NCBI GenBank assembly: GCA_012845835.1
Contig: JABAKD010000023.1
Coordinates: 2,552,197-2,616,196, forward strand
Source of the DNA: Undaria pinnatifida
Lineage: Eukaryota > Sar > Phaeophyceae > Laminariales > Alariaceae
Direction: 5' to 3'
DNA length: 64,000 nucleotides
The first letter of the stretch is position 1; each line of letters starts with the position of its first letter. The notes below the pieces were generated by a model. It ran no database searches and had not been told where the DNA came from. It worked only from the letters and a program-made list of their open reading frames with translations. Positions 33,143 to 45,360 of the stretch are shown in pieces. A program made the translations under genes and the position numbers.

Positions 33143-33889
33143 CCCAAACTCGGTCCGTTCTCCAACGCCCGAAGGGCGACAGCAGACACGGCGGAGGGGC
33201 TTGAGAGGGACCTCTACCTAGCTAAGGGAGCCAAAATCATGCTCACGAAGAACCTGTACCAACAAGTTGGACTCGTGAACGGCATTCGAGGCCAAGTCGT
33301 CGAGTTGGTGTTTGCAGACGACGCCCCCCCGCCGAACATCCCCCTTCACGTTGTCGTCAAGTTCAGAGGGTACTCAGCGGGGGAATGGTCGTCTCAGGAG
33401 AGATATAGAGGTTGTGTGCCGATTTCTCCCGTAGATACTACTTGGCAGGACGGGGGGACGCAGGTCAGGACGCAACTGCCGTTGAGGCTCTGCTGGGCCA
33501 TCACTATGCACAAATCACAGGGGCAGACGTTAGAGAATGCCGTCATAGACTTGGGGCCGAAGGAGGCCTGCACGGGGCTTACTTTCGTCTGTCTCAATAG
33601 GGCTAAAAGACTAGCGGACCTCATGGTAGAGCCAATGAGTTTCGACAGGATAGGCAAGCTCGGAAACTCCGACACCATGAAGGCTAGGCTGCAGGAAGAG
33701 GTTAGGCTGGTGGACTTAGCACAAAGCACGCGGGGTAGGTACACAGGCATGGATGGGCGTATTCACCGCCGTCGGGGCCAACTAATGACCACATCAATTG
33801 CAATACAACAAACGTCACATCGGCTCTATTCCACCTGTGGTGCCCCTCGCAATCACACGAACCCATGGCCCGTGGACGCACACGTCTGA
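33143..33889 (+). pseudogene. PIF1-like DNA helicase, C-terminal domain remnant
   Basis: A 248-codon open frame covers the second half of a PIF1/RecD-type superfamily 1 helicase. It runs LERDLYLAKGAKIMLTKNLY, then QQVGLVNGIRGQVVEL, a variable insert, then LPLRLCWAITMHKSQGQTLE (helicase motif V region) and GLTFVCLNRAKRLADL (motif VI, with Asn where Ser is usual). The Walker A and B half is absent. Just upstream the expected sequence (GAIDPNSVRSP) appears in another frame across a stop at 33140-33142, so a frameshift has occurred. Such helicase pieces occur as cellular PIF1 relatives and as Helitron Rep-helicases; no Rep domain is visible here, so the origin stays open. Confidence 0.8.
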
Positions 33890-33907
33890 CGACAGTTACA
33901 TCTATCA

Positions 33908-33931
33908 GCTGTCGCTCGTTTTGGCGACAGC
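33908..33931 (+). other. GC-rich hairpin 19 bp after the helicase stop
   Basis: Perfect 8-bp stem gctgtcgc / gcgacagc with an 8-base loop. A second imperfect hairpin (gtagtagaga / tctctgctac) follows at about 33947-33972. Helitrons end in a short hairpin just before a CTRR terminus, but no clear CTRR is seen right after this one. Confidence 0.5.
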
Positions 33932-34174
33932 GTTTGTATTTTTATTGTAGTAGAGATACAACTCTCTGCTACAACAAAAGCAACATTGGGATTGGGGCAA
34001 AATCCACTCGATAGCAGCAAGGGGAGATCAGTTTACCACGTACCTGGTACCTGATATTCATCGTGAAGTCTTGTGTCTTTTTGTATGTTCACTTCGTTTC
34101 CTGTAGTGGGCGACATGTTGGAAATATCGCATGCAGCAGGACAAGAAATCGATATTACGACTCGTATAATAATT

Positions 34175-34238
34175 AAAATACACTCCAGCTGTGAGATCGA
34201 ATGTTTTGTCGAAACTCATCTTTGCAAGCTGTGTGTGA
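34175..34238 (+). repeat. Dispersed element 'aatacactccagctgtgag', copy 1
   Basis: The block aatacactccagctgtgaga, then 'ttttgtcgaaactcatctttgcaa', 'gctgtgt' and 'gatactccga' recurs at 62511-62585 (+) and inverted at 53321-53390; a partial copy with gctgtgagatcgaaggttt lies at 58478-58530. Element ends are not clear. Confidence 0.6.
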
Positions 34239-34239
34239 T

Positions 34240-36390
34240 ACTCCGAGTACTGCTGTACAACCTATGTCGGGTGCCTGATCAAAATTTGTATTCAAGTTTG
34301 TACCAGGTTTCGGGCACATACATGTCATGCTATGATTTTCAGAGTTGGTCAACATATTTGAGTCGACCCCGTGAGCGAAACTGTCATCTGCTTCTGTTAT
34401 CGTTTTTGGTGCTTTTTTTGCATCGCTGAGAGCAACTGGATGATAGATTTCGAGTTTGTTGTCGTGACGGCAGACATGGGCACTGTTTCCGGTTGCAGAT
34501 TTGACTGGGGTGGAATTTTGATTAATTTCATTTTTTGGCTTTCGAAATGGGTGACTGAATCTAATTGGACGCGTAGTTTTCGCGGAGCAGAAGGGGGAAG
34601 TGACTGCATAATCGGCGTCCGCTGCGAGCAACGACATGGGCCGACCTTGGACGGAGTTGATTGCACTCGCGCGGGCACAGAGATTTTCCATGTGGATTAT
34701 GTGATTTCGCGTTATCAAGTACAGGTAGGGGGGCGTTGTGGATATGCGCGAGCTAGTTGGATGCTGTTTGCCGAGCAGGGGGTGGTCGCATTAATACTCG
34801 ATGTGCACGGCTACCAATAGATTCGTGACGTACATGGCAACCGATAGCATGTGTGTGATATACACGCACAAGGGTATATATATATATATATATGACCCGC
34901 TCTAATGGCAGGAGTGTCCTCAGTGTCCCGCTTGCTAGCTGGTCAAATGATTTAAAGCGAGTATTGGGGTGACCGACCTTACTGCGAACTGGCATGTCTC
35001 CAACAAAAGGCATGCATAATAATTACGACCAGATATCAAATGTTTGGTGCGGTGTCATGATTTATACCGCCAGTTCCTGTATACGGAGGCATAGTTTGAG
35101 CGATCGATATTATGTTATTTTGTCTAGATATGCGTGTATATTCCCTCCTGCGATAAACTTCGCAGCGTGGACATCTTCAGTATACAGCCGTGCAATTGCG
35201 ACTTATACATGCGATGCAAGCTGCAGTGCAAAGGCCAAAACTGGTTCCACCGAATTCCAGCCTGCCACCCTTCCTCCTCCGCTGCCGTTATATATGGTCA
35301 ACACCTCTACAGGTCCTTTACCCTCATCCTGCCTGGATCGGATCCCATTTGCCATCCTGCTCCCACGCGCTAGCTGCAGACGCATAGGGATGGTGTTGAT
35401 ATTAGGGTTAGGTTTAGGGTTGGTAGATGCTAGCGTGTGGAGTGCAGTCAAGGGCTGCAGCCCATGGGCTGTAAGTAGTTGCTCTCCGTTACAACATTGG
35501 CTTCAGCCATTTTTGAAAAGCTCTCTATAACTGGCCGTCAATACTATATACTGTAAGTGTCCGTATAATATGGTTGCTGAGGAGGTATACTCTGATGCAA
35601 GGTGGCAAGGTAAAGAGGTGGAGCGAACTTAAGCGTGGGGCCTAAAGGGTCATACCTCGCCGTATCATCTAGAAGCACAGGTCTAAAAACGCCAAACAGT
35701 TATTAAGAACATTCTGTAATGAACAATAATAGGAGAATTCCGCGTTCGGAGTCTATTAATAGTGTACCGACGCGAGTAAACCGTCAATATCCAGCCCGAC
35801 GATTCATTGTAACGGTCTCTCTTTGTGTTATTGCTCGGTTAAACAAGTCGTGTCGAACACCCTTCCTGGCGCTGGAGCAACTAAAAATTTACGGTTTGTG
35901 TGGAAACTTCCTCGGCCAAAACCGCTCGTGCGTAATCTTCGTGTTCCTATCTTGACGTTGGGCTTTAGTCTGTAGATACTGTACTATTCTTGCCAGACTT
36001 AGAGACCGCAATCATGCACCGCCGAAATATTCCAAAGGGCACACAATTACTTCAACCCGTCGTTGATTCATCCATCCGATCGCCAACTACCGCGCTTTAC
36101 ACCCTGTAACCGAGATGTTTTAGTGCAATCATCACAAGTTTCAATTTCGAGTCCAAGTGACAGCGCTTCAACACAGCCAGACGTGCTACTCGTGGCATAC
36201 AGCTGCTGCTAACGTGCGTTGTGCTTCCTCTAGTTTTAATGAGTTAGGGCTAAAACGTATATACAGTCTACGTTTTACCGAATAACAACCCATTGACAGC
36301 CATCGCGCTTTGTCTCCTGCAACAAGTGCCCGCGAATTCGAGTCCATGACGATACTCAATAATAAAAAACGTCGTAACTATCGAAATCCC
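34240..36390. other. No gene recognised; (TA)n and telomere-like word
   Basis: Holds a (TA)n tract at about 34873-34893 and a short run attagggttaggtttagggtt at 35400-35425 that mixes TTAGGG and TTTAGGG units. Overlapping frames up to 181 codons have no recognisable motif. Confidence 0.45.
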
Positions 36391-36393
36391 TCC

Positions 36394-37074
36394 CTACTGT
36401 ACGCTGGGAATTCTCAAAAGGAAAATCCCGTTAGCCTCGAGTAAGCCAAACTCCGAATCCATTTCCTCCGCCCAAGCGCCCCAAAGCCTTGACGCAGGTT
36501 TTTTGAAGTCCACCGCGCTTGGTGCCTGCTTCGGCTTCTGGACGGGCGGACGCGGCGGGTCCGTCGGCTCAAGAACTGCTTTTTTCCCTGCCAGTGGCAT
36601 ATGGCGCATACGGCTACCTCGGAGCTCCGTGGGAGTCGATCAGGTTAATGAGGTCCGCTGCGCTCTCTGGTCGAGCGCCCTGGCCTCCACTCTCATTACC
36701 CGTCCCCCCGAATGTCGTCACCACTGCGTGGTCCTTGTTCGTGATCGCCGGACACCGCACGGTGATGGTGGGGTGTCCTCTCGAAAACCGGCAGCGGAGC
36801 CTTCCCTTTTGTCTCGGGCGCGTTTCAAAGTTCTCGCGTCCCTCTTGGGTCAGATAAGCCCGGCAGCATCGGCATCGCGCTTGCACTCGGCTGTGCCTTC
36901 CATGCCTTGTCCCTCGTTTCGACCACCTTTAGCCCATATACGTAGCGCCTCCAGAAACACGGCCTTTCCTTCCGCCAACCTTGTTTCGAAACCCCCCCAA
37001 AACCCACGCCACATACCCCCCCTCTCCATTGTCAGACGCCCAAACCTCAACCTTGGAGGGTGAGTCAACCACAA
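36394..37074 (-). CDS. Candidate retroelement ORF1/gag-like fragment, frame-broken
   Basis: Several minus frames follow one another in this G/C-rich block: 37074-36850, 36886-36614 (RLRCRFSRGHPTITVRCP) and 36609-36394 (APSAVDFKKPASRLWGAW, then AEEMDSEFGLLEANG). The Cys/His run recalls a zinc-knuckle region of LINE ORF1 proteins, but the spacing is not canonical and one Cys would have to be restored. I infer a decayed retroelement ORF1; an unrelated gene fragment is equally possible. Confidence 0.25.
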
Positions 37075-37539
37075 TCATGATACTTACCGGGGTACGTAGC
37101 ATACATAGCTAAAAATCATTTTACAGTGTTCTTTGCACGCGGAGGGGGTAGCACGCGGAGCTTCTGGCTGGAATTACGCCTAGTTTTCATGTGTTTTACG
37201 ACGGGAATCACATCGGGGGGCGGTTTACAGCTGCTGCCGTCAGGCTCGATGCTCCAGCCGAAGCCGGATTAACGATCCTTCTCCTTCGAATCCGAGCCTG
37301 CGACCAAAACAGAGAACTACACATACATACATGTCATCCTCCCCGGTCCTTGAACCAGGCGGCCACCAACGAACACAAAATGCACGGTACGTCCGGCACG
37401 TAGGCTACGACCTCTAGCAGCTTAACTGTCAGATTTCCTGGGAACACAACATTGAGCGTACCTTATACCGCACATATCGATCACGATGGTTGTCCAAAAT
37501 GTTTGTTCCCGACCGCCGGATCGAGAACAGACAGCAGTA

Positions 37540-37893
37540 GTCGCGGGCGCCCTTTCTTGCCGCGGGCATACATCGTGCCGTCGGTGGAGCATGCTGCTTG
37601 CAGTTCGTAGATAGCAGTCTTGCTCCCCTCAGCATTGAGGGTGAACCGCTTACCATTAGTCTATTGCTACGGACGCCACCTGAGCAACGCGGAGCTCCGA
37701 CATCCACCGTGCCATCCCCAGCATGGTTCTCGCAATACGCGGCCAGCCTGTCCTTGACATTGAACATCGGTCGCTTCTTCTTGCAAGAGCCGTGTGAGCG
37801 ACGCTCATTACTGACCTTCACGCATGCCGTCCTCAAGTTGCTTGCAGTACACGGCGCCCTTGCAGCCCTGTACATCGGAGATCGGTCGCTTAC
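37540..37893 (-). pseudogene. Broken EsV-1-7 repeat fragment
   Basis: On the minus strand three repeat traces are readable in two frames: KRPISDVQGCKGAVYCKQ (Cys and spacing kept, the His missing), then SHGSCKKKRPMFNVKDRL followed by AAYCENHAGDGTVDV, then a weak third unit ending TNCKQH. The frame changes between units and several Cys/His are lost. The 5' side is cut by an S2 SINE-like element at 37895. Spacing of the readable part matches the 38-residue unit of the gene at 25.4 kb, on the opposite strand 10 kb away. Confidence 0.75.
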
Positions 37894-37894
37894 C

Positions 37895-38053
37895 TGTATA
37901 CCCACAATGGGACCCGAAGGGTGCGCCAGCTAGCGTTGGGCTGCGAAAGCAACTGAGTTAAATCGACACACGACGCGTATGAAAATACGTGGAAGTGTGG
38001 TGAGCTAAAGCTTTATTTTTCCCCATCCGCCGGAGGATGAAAAAACAAAAAAA
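37895..38053 (+). mobile_element. SINE-like poly-A element (family S2), copy 3, 5'-shortened
   Basis: Matches 5774-5974 from the 'acaatgggacccgaagggtg' part to the A-rich end (38038-38053) but lacks the first ~40 bases, as expected of incomplete reverse transcription. It interrupts the EsV-1-7 fragment. Confidence 0.8.
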
Positions 38054-38689
38054 GTTGAGATTTGAATCATCAGTGTGCTGGACTGGGGCTGCTGTCAAGA
38101 CACCCCTCCTCGACAATGCCGAGCACGCCTATAAGACGTCCTCAATTCAAAAACCAAAAATCATTTTCGAAAAACGGCCACCCCAGAAGGCCGCCAAACT
38201 CCCCACGCGGCTCCCAGCTGCAGGCCCCTGCAAACACACATCGGAAGTATAGGCAATATGGCGGATGCCTGGGAGACGGCAGTGAAGACAAACGATGCGG
38301 TGAAGTTTGCTGGTCTGGTCCTTACGTCCTCCGCCTCACCCGAGGCGGCTCTGGCAATCGTGAGGAGCTGTGCTGCGGTTCTCGGGAAGGAACAAGCTCC
38401 CAGCCCGACAAGTGAGTCGTTGCACCTCCCTCACGTGGCTTTGTTATCGGTGCCCTGCTGTATGCGTTGCATTGGGTGGATATGCCGTCGCGTGGAACGC
38501 TTGTTGCGCGGAAACTGGGGGAGTGAGTGGCTTGCTGCGCTATGTCGATGGAGGTTTGAAAGGTCTTGTTTGAGAAAAACAACGCACGCACCACGTACAC
38601 GTAGCCATGGTGCCACATGGTATTATAATAAGGATAATCGTACTACTAATAAGGAGTACAGGACACCCACCTGCTGTGATGAGAGAAAC

Positions 38690-39960
38690 CCCAGGGGTAA
38701 ATAAGAAAGGCAGGCTGATGTTTTGCGAGGATATGTAAGAAATCCGGGGTCCGTTATACTGTTTCTGGTGTAGAACGCACCCTACCCCAATGAGAACCTA
38801 GCCTAGGTAAGTAGTTCGGTTTCTCATGAGGCATCCTGTACCGCTGTACTCGTACCTGCTTCTCGGGGACCGTTGGCATCTTTTACGACTCCGTACCTCT
38901 CGTACCAATTATGAAACCGAAGTACTGCCCAAGGCTGTGTTTCTTAGTTGCTGGTGTTTCTTATTTGGCAGATAAGGTGTTTTAAACTCCAGTAGCTTCA
39001 GTGTATACAACGGCTCCCAGACTGCTTGTGTTCCTGTAAATCCTAGCCAGCCTTTCCTACTGCTGCTGTGTGTGTTCTTCGCTTCAAACTGATATATCCA
39101 CCCATCTACATCCAGCTCAACCAGTCAGTGTCCGTGCCGATGCGTGGTAGAGAGACGAGACCTGCGGCCACCACCTTCGGCACATAGATACACATTGCAA
39201 ATACGACAAGGTGATTTGGCCTTGCAATGAACCGCAATGAACACGCGGATAAAAGAAGATGCAAGCCAGCACACTAGACTATTCTCAACAGAAAGGAAAA
39301 AGAGGGAAACACATGTCTACTGGTGGGTCAGGATATTTCGGATTCTTACGACGTGTCAAAAGCGTGTCATGTATTGTGTAGTGGTATGTGCTCGTACCTG
39401 TTTTTCGGGAATCGTTGGCAGCTTTACTTCGGCAAACAGCAGCAGTGCCGCCACGGCCTACAGGCAGTACCGGAAATAATTGACAAAATGAAAATTCTGA
39501 GCAGAGCTGAGTTTCTTATTTGGGATGGAGTGCGTTCTGAACTATCAATGTTGAATAGTTTTTTTTTTTTTTTTTTTTTTGCACCTTTTCTTTTTCTAGC
39601 TTCTGAACAAACCGTGGTCACAGGTGTCTTCCCTTCTCCTCCCCGGTTCTTGCCTTCAATTTTTATCGCGCATAGGGTTCAGCAATCCCACTGCTCGTCG
39701 ATTGTTCATCGAGTGTTGCTAACTCACGCTCTCGAGCTCTCCGCATGTCAATTTGTCCACAAGAAAAAGTCCCAACGAATTTATACGAGTATGCAATCGG
39801 CGGGGCTCGAACTCACGAAACTGACCTATACCAGGCTCGAGGATAACCAGATACGCCACCGGGGCGACCGGTTCATAATATGTAACGGCTCCCAGGCTAC
39901 TTGTTTTCCGGTAAATATCAGCCGGTATTTCTTATTCTGTACCGGTGCTGCTGTATACTT
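38690..39960. repeat. Copies of the ~290-bp repeat family, partly inverted
   Basis: 38690-38830 matches the 1.6-2.9 kb family in the same orientation (cgttatactg, tagaacgcaccct, gaacctagcctagg). 38848-39060 and 39389-39950 are two inverted copies of one another's sequence type (ctcgtacctgcttctcggg / ctcgtacctgtttttcggg; acggctcccag), the second split by SINE copy C. Confidence 0.55.
39559..39872 (-). mobile_element. tRNA-derived SINE, copy C (full length)
   Basis: Minus-strand copy: head at 39872 (ccggtcgccccggtggcgta), B-box-like gagttcgagccccgc, same body as copy B, and a poly-A tail seen as a T-run at 39559-39581. A paralogous sequence without the insertion exists at about 38.98-39.02 kb, giving an empty-site comparison. 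Confidence 0.8.
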
Positions 39961-40079
39961 CAAAATGTTTTCCAGTCCTATGATACGAGCACGAGTACGA
40001 GTACGAGTACGACTGCTGCGAAGCAGCGTAGTTTCTGCCAAATAAAAAGTAATTCGAGGCAAGAACTATGCTACTGATA

Positions 40080-41615
40080 ACTACTGATACTTTTCGGTAG
40101 CATAGCACGACAGTATTCTAAAACTCCAACTGCTTGTAGTCTATGCACGAACAAAGTTGCGTTCACAGCGTATCCTGGGTAGTAAGACTCTTAACTGGTG
40201 TCGCACAAACTGCACAAGTGCAGCAGCATTCAACTGGGAAATTAGTATACAAGTGTCAATCAATCAATCATGTTCAATGGGGGAAGTACGAGCGTCACCT
40301 TCCGACAACGTTGAAACCCCGTACACAAGAACTAAACCGCGGAGCTAGCCACTGCTGTAGAGCTACGAGGTATAGCTGTTCGGTATCGTTGTCAGACACG
40401 CACCTGGTATCACAGTAGACATGTGCCATTTTTGTGTGGGGCTCCTCTCTTGAAGAGCTGCTTACCTCACTACCTCACCCAAAGACTTACCTTCGAGTAC
40501 ACTGACACTGCAACTCGATCGACAGACTCATGGCCTAGGTAACCAAGAACATTGATATTGCAATAAACGAATGGCATTCCGACGATTTGAAAATAAGGGG
40601 CCCCGTCATCCTGAAAAATGCTGTAGTCAAAATTTCCACCTTTACCGTATCGCACGTCGGAATCCCATACAGCACCCGGTACAGCAGCAGTTCTCGCACG
40701 TGTACCAATAAGCTGCTTTACGACGCACACGGGATTTCAACGGGAACGTTCTGCGAGCGTAGGCCTCGCGTATTGCGCTATAGCTTCTCGCGGGGTGAGG
40801 CGGCCCCGACAAGTGCGGGTACATAGGTACGTCAGCGGCCGAAGATAAAGTATGAATATCTCTATCGCTGCGATTGTCAAGCACGCACAACGGGGAATAT
40901 CGAGGTCCTTTTCTGTTTCCCGTGGCGGGCGGCCCGGGCGTGCGCATAGGATCGCGTTTCATCAAACGCGTGATCGTTCGTGTTGGTCCCGCTGCTCCGG
41001 CTGTAGTGCTGCTGCTGCGGAAGCGAACACGTAAACGGCTTTGGCTGCGTGCTGCTGCTACTACTGCGCACAGATTATAGTATACGCATGGCCATCACGG
41101 CCAACATATCCTTTCTTTGTTTATGGAACGCGCCGGCTACGTGCCTCGGAGTCGATTATGTGGGTTCTGCTGCACTACTGCTGTACTAATACGACGAGCG
41201 GGGCATCTTGGTTCCCTCTGTGACGATGCTGTACCGCTATTAGTACGGCTAGCCCTGGCACTGCGTCTATAGCTGCTGCTGCTTGATGCTGCATGCACAG
41301 TGACTTGTACAGGGATAGGAGAGCCCACTACAAGAGCATTCGGGAGTTGATGCTCATATAACTGCAAACCTGTTGGGGGGGACATATTACTTGTAATTTG
41401 TATCGGGACGGGCTTTGGGGCTACAAAGGTGTTCTTGACAGTCAGGTCGGCGTGTCTCGCTCTGTGATGCTAGAAATCATACGGTGCCCGTTGAAGACAA
41501 CCGCAATGTGTACTTTAGAGCGATTGTTTCTTCTTGTCACGAGGTGCTGTTAAATCGGACACCCCTGGAATGTTCGTACCACGACTCGGTTGATGGGGCG
41601 TACTGTCGGCCTCTG
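40080..41615. other. No gene recognised
   Basis: Frames up to 107 codons on either strand (40642-40965 minus, 40874-41080 plus) lack recognisable motifs. Confidence 0.4.
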
Positions 41616-41617
41616 CC

Positions 41618-41856
<239 letters not shown>

Positions 41857-42508
41857 GGTCGTTGCGTTTTTCTCTCATGGACTCGTGCACTTCCTATACA
41901 CACTTGCCCGTGGTACATGGTGGCCAACATGGGCCAAACCTCTTACTTCGTACCTGGCATATGAGTAGCTGAAATACTTCTACTGGTTATTCGTATAGTG
42001 GTACTTTCGCTCGTGCTCAGTAGGGTGTACACCTGGACGTATCCCGGCATCGAACCTGGGAGTTTAGATAATACTCCAGTAGATACCCGGGTCGCTCCAG
42101 AGATTCACGACGCGTGATACGATACAGACAGCGCTTTCTCGCTAAATATGATCTCAATGATGGGACTCCTTAAACCCTAAATCGTTGGAATACCGTTCTT
42201 GTTTTCCAGTGTGAATACCATGGTGTCCCTGGGCGGTGGGTTTAGTAATCGGGTTGCACCTTCAGTCTAATAAAAACTGTTGCTTCTGCGTGAGGTAAAA
42301 AGTCTCCTGAAGGAGGAAGGAGTCTCGGAATACGTTGATGGATCATTTCCGTGGAGTCTGTAGGACGGCTCTGAACACTCGCGTGCAGGTTTCCTGCGGA
42401 TACGAAGCAGGTTTGATCGAAGTTTATCTCTGACAGCGCCGACGCTTCGGAAGCGTTCATGCACACCTTTCAAGTCTATGTGGGTTTTGAAATTGTGTCG
42501 TTAGGGAG

Positions 42509-42603
42509 TTAACCGCTTTAGAGCCCCCAAGCCCCCAAATCCCTCCCTATACTAACTTCAAGTAAAATCGTCCCCAAAAAGGGGTTCCAGTTGTGAACGG
42601 GTG
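42509..42603 (+). mobile_element. TTAA-ended element (MITE-like), copy m4
   Basis: Starts ttaaccgctttagagccccc, then ccctccctatactaac and caagtaaaatcg, and ends near gggtgaa. The 3' end is diverged. Confidence 0.65.
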
Positions 42604-42609
42604 AAGCAC

Positions 42610-43250
42610 ACACGTAAGCTGTTGCCCTCCCGGCTCTTTTTCATATATTTCGTAGTGGTGTAACATGTTGCGCTCGTAACGCCTTGTGTATATTTCATGC
42701 TGTAGTCCGTACGTTCGCTGTTTGAACGTGTTGTGGGTAGTACGGTTGACATCAACGCTGCTGTGAGAACCTTTCCCTTCGCAAGCACAAGAGGAGAGAA
42801 TAGTGTATGTCTTTGAAGGAACAAAATGTACCGTTTCAGGACACGATGCCAAAAGATAACTGACTGCGCTGTCAACTGCGGTGTCAGCATCTTGTGCGCG
42901 TGCAGCATAGTATGGTGCAGGGTACCCGCGTGTCTTTGCCCACCTAGCCGTTGATCCTACAGTACATAGACCAGCGTTCAAGGCAGCACCTCCTAACCTA
43001 GCTGCGCTGTTGGCGTGTAGAGGGTGCTTTAATCACGTTTTTCGTTGCTCTTTTTCCGTCTCAAGTCCCATAAGTAGATCTTTGAGTCGGGAGGATTCAC
43101 GGCTAATTCCTTGTCTGTAGATGCCGCTAGCCGAATGACTGACTTTAATCGGAAATTAGGCTAGTTGGTTACTTATGTCGTAACAACTCAGCTCTAGCCA
43201 CAAGGGTCATTTGAGCCGCTTTAGCGCAGCACCGTCGTATTTGAACACAG
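42610..43250. other. No gene recognised
   Basis: A 144-codon minus frame (42547-42981) runs into the m4 element and shows no motif. Confidence 0.4.
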
Positions 43251-43254
43251 ACAG

Positions 43255-43500
43255 GTTCACACCTCCGACAGATCGCGATCTAGATCACATAGATCATATA
43301 GATCATGTAGATCATAAATATCCTTATGTGTCGTTATACCATGTTGTGCAGGATCTGTGTAGTACATATCTAACCCGGCAAACGCGCGCTAGACCGTCCA
43401 GGCCATGTGGCTCTCCCACCCGGCAACGCGATCTATCCTATGCAGATCATATAGCCCAGGGATCCGTCTTCCCTGAAATTCACAGATCGTAGAGGTCATT
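43255..43500. repeat. Diverged relative of the 135-bp satellite
   Basis: 'cagatcgcgatctagatcac', repeated 'atagatcat' words, 'ttgtgcaggatctgtgtag' and 'ggctctcccacccggcaacg' follow the order seen in the 6.2-7.2 kb units, about one and a half units long. Confidence 0.6.
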
Positions 43501-44439
43501 ATATAGGAATCCGATCTGTCTGAGGTGTTACCAACTTTGAGCTTTTCTTGTCCACGCTTTGCAATGGTGAAGGACTCCACGTGCTTGGATTGTGGACGTA
43601 GGGGCCCTTCTCCAAGGTTGTAGCTGACCACGTCACAACTACGGTAGAGGGAGCACCTATATATTCTGAGTATCCTCGCACGCGGAGTTCTCTAGCAAAC
43701 CCAGCTGCCGACTGTGAAACTAACTGTATGCCAAGTCCGATACGTATCCCCATGGGCTACGTATTTATCACAGAATACAAAAAGAAAAAAAACACAAGCT
43801 GGTTTGGGCCGGTCGGTGTTAACTTGCCGGGTTACGTGCCGTGTGGCTAAATGTTTTCTTCTTCGGTTTCGACCAGCGTTTTGTCCCCCTTTTCAACTGA
43901 AGACTCCCCTAAGACTTCAAGCCGACCACATCTCGAAGGGAAACCTTTTGGATTTACGTTACAACTCGTGTTGGAGTGGTCGATGTTTCTTGCCCGGTTT
44001 ACTTTCGTGGTGGCGAATTGACTTCACCTTACTTTAATATGAGCTTTGTGTATGCTATGTTCCGGTACCTGGTGTAGCTCACGTAGGAATGCCTGTGTTG
44101 CCACCTTTTCACCGTGCGACAGTGCAGGATATCTAGCCAGCCAACCTAATCACGAGAGGAAGCCTTGTACTTCATCGTTTTTTTGCGCGCGGGTACATCG
44201 ACCACAAACATGACCAAAGCGGGATGTTATCCACTGTCCCCGTCGGTGCGCAGCAGTACAAAGGGGATCGTGTCGGGCATCTTGTTGTATTCTAGGCAGT
44301 TCAGATACGAAACTTATCATCAGAAGTATCCAAGGATCCCTTGCTGCTTGGAATGGTCCATGCTGTAAACGTCAGTTTTGTTGTTGGGGCAATGTTTTCC
44401 CTCTTATACCGATAGGGGTTTGAATGTGCATGCGATCCA

Positions 44440-45085
44440 AAAATGCGAAGTGCCTCCTCGGGTTAGGAGACCCGTCACTTGTGAATATTTTTGGGGCGCA
44501 GAAGGTTCGTCACTGACAAAACGTTAGCGGCGCAAAAGGCCTGTAACTGACAATGTTTTGGGGCGTCAAAGTCCTGTCACTGACAAAAATGTTCTGGAAG
44601 AGAAAGCTTTGGGGCGCCAAAGTCCTGTCACTGTCAAAAATGTTCGGAGAGGAAAAGCCCCGTCACTGCTGAATGTTCAAGACTTTTTGCACGGGTCATG
44701 ATCCGGCCAGCGGGTCGAGCGTGAAGGTATTTGAATAAGTACCTCGCGGGTCGAATCCGATCGGGTCAAGAAGTGTTAAGAATCTCGTAGGTCGAGTCGG
44801 GTCTACGGTCTGGATATTTTCAAAAAGCACGGATCAGGATATTTTCAAAAAGCACGGATCGGCCCTGGTCACTCTAACCCGATTCGACCCGCGGGAAGTT
44901 ACCCGACCCTTAAGAAAGCCCTGCAAATGTTTGGGGCGCAAGAACCCTGTTCACCGGAAAAAAAAAAAAATGTAGAGCGCAAGCCCCGTCACTGCCAATT
45001 GCTTGGAACGCGAAAGAGTCAACCACGAGATTTTTGGGGCACAAAAAACCCGTCGCTGACAAATGTTTGGGCCGCGAAAGTGCAC
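44440..45085. repeat. Degenerate short tandem repeat with GGGTC insertion
   Basis: The unit 'tttggggcgc(a)aaa(g)..ccgtcactgacaa' recurs at irregular 45-65 bp steps. It is interrupted at about 44690-44910 by a degenerate GGGTC region carrying 'gatattttcaaaaagcacggatc' twice. Confidence 0.6.
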
Positions 45086-45360
45086 CCTCTGTCGTAGCAC
45101 CGCTCGTAATTCTCCTCCCGTTTTGTGAACATTATGGAGACCTTCAGCAGAGGAAGCTGCAGCGTCTTTAAGCCGCCGGCCCGGTTCACGCTCTGTTCAA
45201 TACACCGCCCTAAACAAAGATAAGACATATACAATCAACACACCGACCGGCATTATCTCTCTTGACTGCAGCATCATGAAAGCTCCCAAAATCACGATTA
45301 TTTAGCTTCAATCGCTCTGATCTCTCTGCCCCCTGCTGTGCCACATCCCATTAGTAGCAG

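Noticed and set aside
42035-42115. tRNA-like sequence on the minus strand with a B-box-like ggttcgatgcc
   Set aside because: The anticodon loop would be nine bases and the acceptor stem does not pair; at most a tRNA relic.
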